A stretch of DNA of 64,000 nt from Xylocopa sonorina (taxonomy: Eukaryota; Arthropoda; Insecta; Hymenoptera; Apidae). Numbering within the stretch: position 1 is the stretch's first letter; each line of letters opens with the position of its first letter. The notes under the pieces were generated by a model. It was given only the letters and a program-made list of their open reading frames with translations, made no database searches and was not told where the DNA came from. Shown here in pieces: positions 61,118 through 64,000 of the stretch. Both the position numbers and the translations under genes were made by a program. The stretch lies in NCBI RefSeq assembly GCF_050948175.1, contig NC_135198.1, forward strand, positions 4,849,001-4,913,000. Direction: 5' to 3'.

Positions 61118-63598
61118 CTACAAATTATGCATTGTAGGATACATAAAAGATGATTCATACGAATTATTATTTGCTCTGTGTAACACTCTTGACATATGTT
61201 TTGTCAACTTTTCTTTAGTGGTATATGTTTTTTTGCAAACATGGCAAGGAAATCCAAGTCCATAATGATATGCTCTGTGTTTAGATATTATAGAATCATA
61301 AAATTTGTCATTGCAAATAGAACAAACAATTATCTTATGATTTGCATCAAAATGTATTTTTCTAGATGTAATACTAGAAAATCGTTTACTACATTTAAAA
61401 CATTGATAAGGTACTACAGGATTAGGATGTTTATGTTTTATGTGTTTATCGAATTTGGTGTATGTAGTTAAATTGGCACTGCAGTAACTACAATTTATTT
61501 GTAGTGGTATATCAAAAAATTTTTTACCCTCTTTGACGGAGCATTTATGCTTATTCCATTCGTTATTGTCAGAAAAACTGTATTTACAATATCCACATAT
61601 TAAGTATGAATTTGTATGATGTTTAGCAATATGAATCTGAAGAGCTTTTTGAGTGTAAAATTTACGACCACATATACATATATTGTATATTTTAATCAAA
61701 TTTATTACAGCCCCTCTGAATTTTTTTTTGCTAAGTCTTTTCTGTACATTATCTAAATTAAAATTTTCATAACGCAATTCATCATTCGGTTCTATCTTTA
61801 TTTTTGGTTGCACATTTTCATTGTAACTATCATTTATTATTGTACTTGCGGAATCAGAAATATCACCATCACCAAACATACTATGTGAATCATCTTCAAT
61901 ATCAATATCAACATCTTCATTGACTGACTTAATCTTCACAATACTGTGCCTTTCGCTATATGTAAAATATTCTATTTTCTCAGGTGGACGATCACGTGAC
62001 TCTTTTTGAGCATTTTTCTTAGAAATATTTGACAACAGATTAGGATCTTTTGAAGGACTATGATCCTTTACGTTATTTTGATCCTTTACTCCATTATCTT
62101 TATCAATAATTTCATAAGAATTATCTTTCTTTTTTATCGTTATACTAATTCCACTTGCAGGATCCTTACCAGAAGTATTTCGTGTAATATATCGCTTTGT
62201 TCTATTTGTAGTTACTTGTATTACTTTATTTGTTAAATCACACTTCTTTCGGTGTACAAATAATGTATAAGGATTACGGAATAACCGTCCACAAGAACAT
62301 ATAGCTCTATGTCTGTTATTATATTTTGTATCCAATATCTTACTATTACTTTCCATTTGTATAGAATTTTGATCTTTATTCTCATTACTCTTTGATAGTT
62401 TCGAATCACCTCTATGATTCTGATTGCAAATTCGAGATTTTAAATATTTGTTATTACATAAATGAAAATTTTCTTCTGTTTCTCCACGATTACGGTGATT
62501 ACGAAGATGCTTATAGAAGCTACTTACTTTGTAAAGGCCAAAACAAATTTTACATTGTTTTGTATCAGGGTATTCAGTATCTGCTATTAATAAGTTATTG
62601 TTATTATTCACTCTTTGTCTTTTTGCAGGTTTCTCGAATGACGTACTTGCCTTTCGTTTCATTGTCTTTGAAAGATATGAAGGATCGTTCTTTGCAGTAA
62701 TTTCTTTTTCTTTTGAAGCATTATCATTGAAATCTACTTTTTTAGTTGCTGCTTTATCATTGCCTAAATCATCAGCTGCTTTATTTAAGTTTTTCAACAT
62801 GAAGTCAGGTGATTCAATTTTGTGGTAATCAATTAAATGTTTTCTTAGATCTTTTACATTTTGCTGACACAATGGACATATTAATAATGAGTAATATTGT
62901 AAGCTATTTGATAAATCATTTTGTTTCGATTCTTTATTTAATGTTTCTTGTTTATTTTTCACAATTTCAGTGCTATCAGTACCATTATTATTTTGCATCG
63001 AACTGTTCCTCTTTTTTCGTTGTCGGTGCACATCTGAGACACTTATATTATTGTCTACTGATGATGTAGATTGTAACGAAGCTTCTGTATGTTGTTTATT
63101 TCCAGGTTTTCCTAAGGGAACTTTTTCAGGATTGTCTACTTCTTTTTCGTCAATATTAGGTTCTTTTTCTGTTATTTTATTAACATTTTTTTTATGTGGA
63201 ATATTATGTCTTGGTCGTTGTGGTGGTAGTTGAATACCATGTATTTTTACAGAATGATATCTTAATGTTCGATTCTCAGAATATTGCTTCCCACATGTTA
63301 TACAGTGAAACAATTTTTTTTGATTTTTTACAGAAAGTTTAAAATCTGGTAGACTGGTATTATTGTTACCTAATACTGGTGTGTATTTAACATATGATGA
63401 TTTTGAAGTTGTTATTTCTGATGGTGATGTACTAACTGTGTCAATTTGTTTTTCTACTGTATCTTGTATGTTTTCATGTTGTATGTTCTTTATCACTTTT
63501 AATGTTTCCCATATTTTATCACACCTTTCAAGTAAAACAACAGGATCTTTTACTTTATATGGTGTACTAAATGGAATTTGTATATCCACTATTTCATC
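61118..63598 (-). CDS. C2H2 zinc-finger protein, last coding exon (5' part missing)
   Basis: A single long open frame of about 827 codons ends at a TAG (61,118-61,120). The exon probably begins after the acceptor ATTTTAG| at 63,598, reading DEIVDIQIPFSTPYKVKD. The start at 63,589 is only a GTG, and there is no Met for about 195 residues, so an upstream exon is required. Residues below are numbered from that GTG. Fingers: about 94-117, 237-256, 345-365, 430-450 (final Cys in place of His), then a C-terminal cluster of six at about 638-660, 664-683, 700-721, 730-751, 756-775 and 782-804. Spacers are Lys/Asn/Ser-rich and probably disordered. A bipartite nuclear signal candidate (KRKASTSFEKPAKRQR, about 311-326) and a sumoylation-like IKIEP (about 598-602) are present. 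It is probably a nuclear DNA- or RNA-binding regulator. I do not recognise the orthologue. Confidence 0.85.
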   Translation of the reverse strand, partial: DEIVDIQIPFSTPYKVKDPVVLLERCDKIWETLKVIKNIQHENIQDTVEKQIDTVSTSPSEITTSKSSYVKYTPVLGNNNTSLPDFKLSVKNQKKLFHCITCGKQYSENRTLRYHSVKIHGIQLPPQRPRHNIPHKKNVNKITEKEPNIDEKEVDNPEKVPLGKPGNKQHTEASLQSTSSVDNNISVSDVHRQRKKRNSSMQNNNGTDSTEIVKNKQETLNKESKQNDLSNSLQYYSLLICPLCQQNVKDLRKHLIDYHKIESPDFMLKNLNKAADDLGNDKAATKKVDFNDNASKEKEITAKNDPSYLSKTMKRKASTSFEKPAKRQRVNNNNNLLIADTEYPDTKQCKICFGLYKVSSFYKHLRNHRNRGETEENFHLCNNKYLKSRICNQNHRGDSKLSKSNENKDQNSIQMESNSKILDTKYNNRHRAICSCGRLFRNPYTLFVHRKKCDLTNKVIQVTTNRTKRYITRNTSGKDPASGISITIKKKDNSYEIIDKDNGVKDQNNVKDHSPSKDPNLLSNISKKNAQKESRDRPPEKIEYFTYSERHSIVKIKSVNEDVDIDIEDDSHSMFGDGDISDSASTIINDSYNENVQPKIKIEPNDELRYENFNLDNVQKRLSKKKFRGAVINLIKIYNICICGRKFYTQKALQIHIAKHHTNSYLICGYCKYSFSDNNEWNKHKCSVKEGKKFFDIPLQINCSYCSANLTTYTKFDKHIKHKHPNPVVPYQCFKCSKRFSSITSRKIHFDANHKIIVCSICNDKFYDSIISKHRAYHYGLGFPCHVCKKTYTTKEKLTKHMSRVLHRANNNSYESSFMYPTMHNL

Positions 63599-64000
63599 CT
63601 AAAATTAGAAACGAAATACTAAAAAATACATGTACATATAAATAATATATATTTAAATAACATTAGAACATTGGTAATAAAAATATATCAGCGAGGATAT
63701 GCTTTAGTTAATATTTCGTTTGCCGCAATGATTTAATAATAACAATTTGGAAAATTAAAGAAGTCCCTAATTTGTAAAATTAAGCAACTTAAAATATCTC
63801 CAACAAATTACTTTTTGTATTATACAATATACATACAATCCTATTTATCTTACAATTTATTATGTACATAAATAATGCAAAACAAAACAAATAAAGAAAG
63901 TATCGTCAATGATACCATATATAAATATTCATAAGCAATTATTAGAATAAAAATAAAATTTAAATGTTTTTACATAATCATAAAGTTTATATGTATTGAG
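63599..64000 (-). other. Probable intron of the zinc-finger gene
   Basis: AT-rich sequence following an ATTTTAG acceptor. No upstream exon is recognisable before the window ends. Confidence 0.55.

Noticed and set aside
1..64000. tRNA, rRNA, CRISPR arrays, telomeric TTAGG repeats and well-known insect microRNA seeds
   Set aside because: None was found on reading both strands. This was by eye, so a covariance-model scan would be needed to exclude small RNA genes fully.

Overview
This window comes from an insect nuclear genome, most likely a hymenopteran such as a bee. The evidence is intron-rich coding sequence with standard GT-AG junctions, AT-rich introns broken by CpG-rich islands, and proteins closest in recalled wording to insect ankyrin. 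The order-level placement is inference; the window contains no species-diagnostic marker.

Almost the whole window (1 to about 56.8 kb) is one minus-strand gene, a canonical insect ankyrin (Ank2-like). Its transcript reads from right to left. A glycine- and asparagine-rich first coding exon lies at 56,606-56,830. A 26.6 kb intron follows, then a compact block of 15 exons (29,992-25,708) that encodes the whole 24-repeat ankyrin domain. A possible alternative exon sits at 21.5 kb. Linker exons are at 13.98 and 12.57 kb. The spectrin-binding ZU5 tandem and the start of the UPA domain are in exons between 5,586 and position 1. The 3' end of the gene (rest of UPA, death domain, tail) lies off the left edge. 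I traced 26 coding segments whose phases join without a break into about 1,387 codons.

At the right end, a second minus-strand gene contributes its last large coding exon (61,118-63,598). It encodes an uncharacterised C2H2 zinc-finger protein whose 5' part lies off the window or in an exon I could not identify. The 4.3 kb between the two genes holds the zinc-finger gene's AT-rich 3' region and the CpG-richer upstream region of ankyrin.

The introns carry several non-coding structures. Two are Tc1/mariner-type elements with CAGGGTGA ends and TA target duplications: a 480 bp MITE at 809-1,288, and a 1.4 kb fold-back element with arms of about 500 bp at 23,155-24,570. A separate diverged inverted repeat of about 580 bp at 11,755-12,333 lies just past an ankyrin exon and could form a long double-stranded hairpin in the pre-mRNA. 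Two further observations merit follow-up. One is an open frame ending in a hydrophobic segment and a strong donor at 7,947-8,199, possibly an internal alternative first exon analogous to vertebrate small ankyrins. The other is the 21.5 kb exon, whose phase allows it to act either as a cassette or as an alternative first exon for a repeat-less isoform. I found no RNA genes, CRISPR arrays or intact transposase genes.
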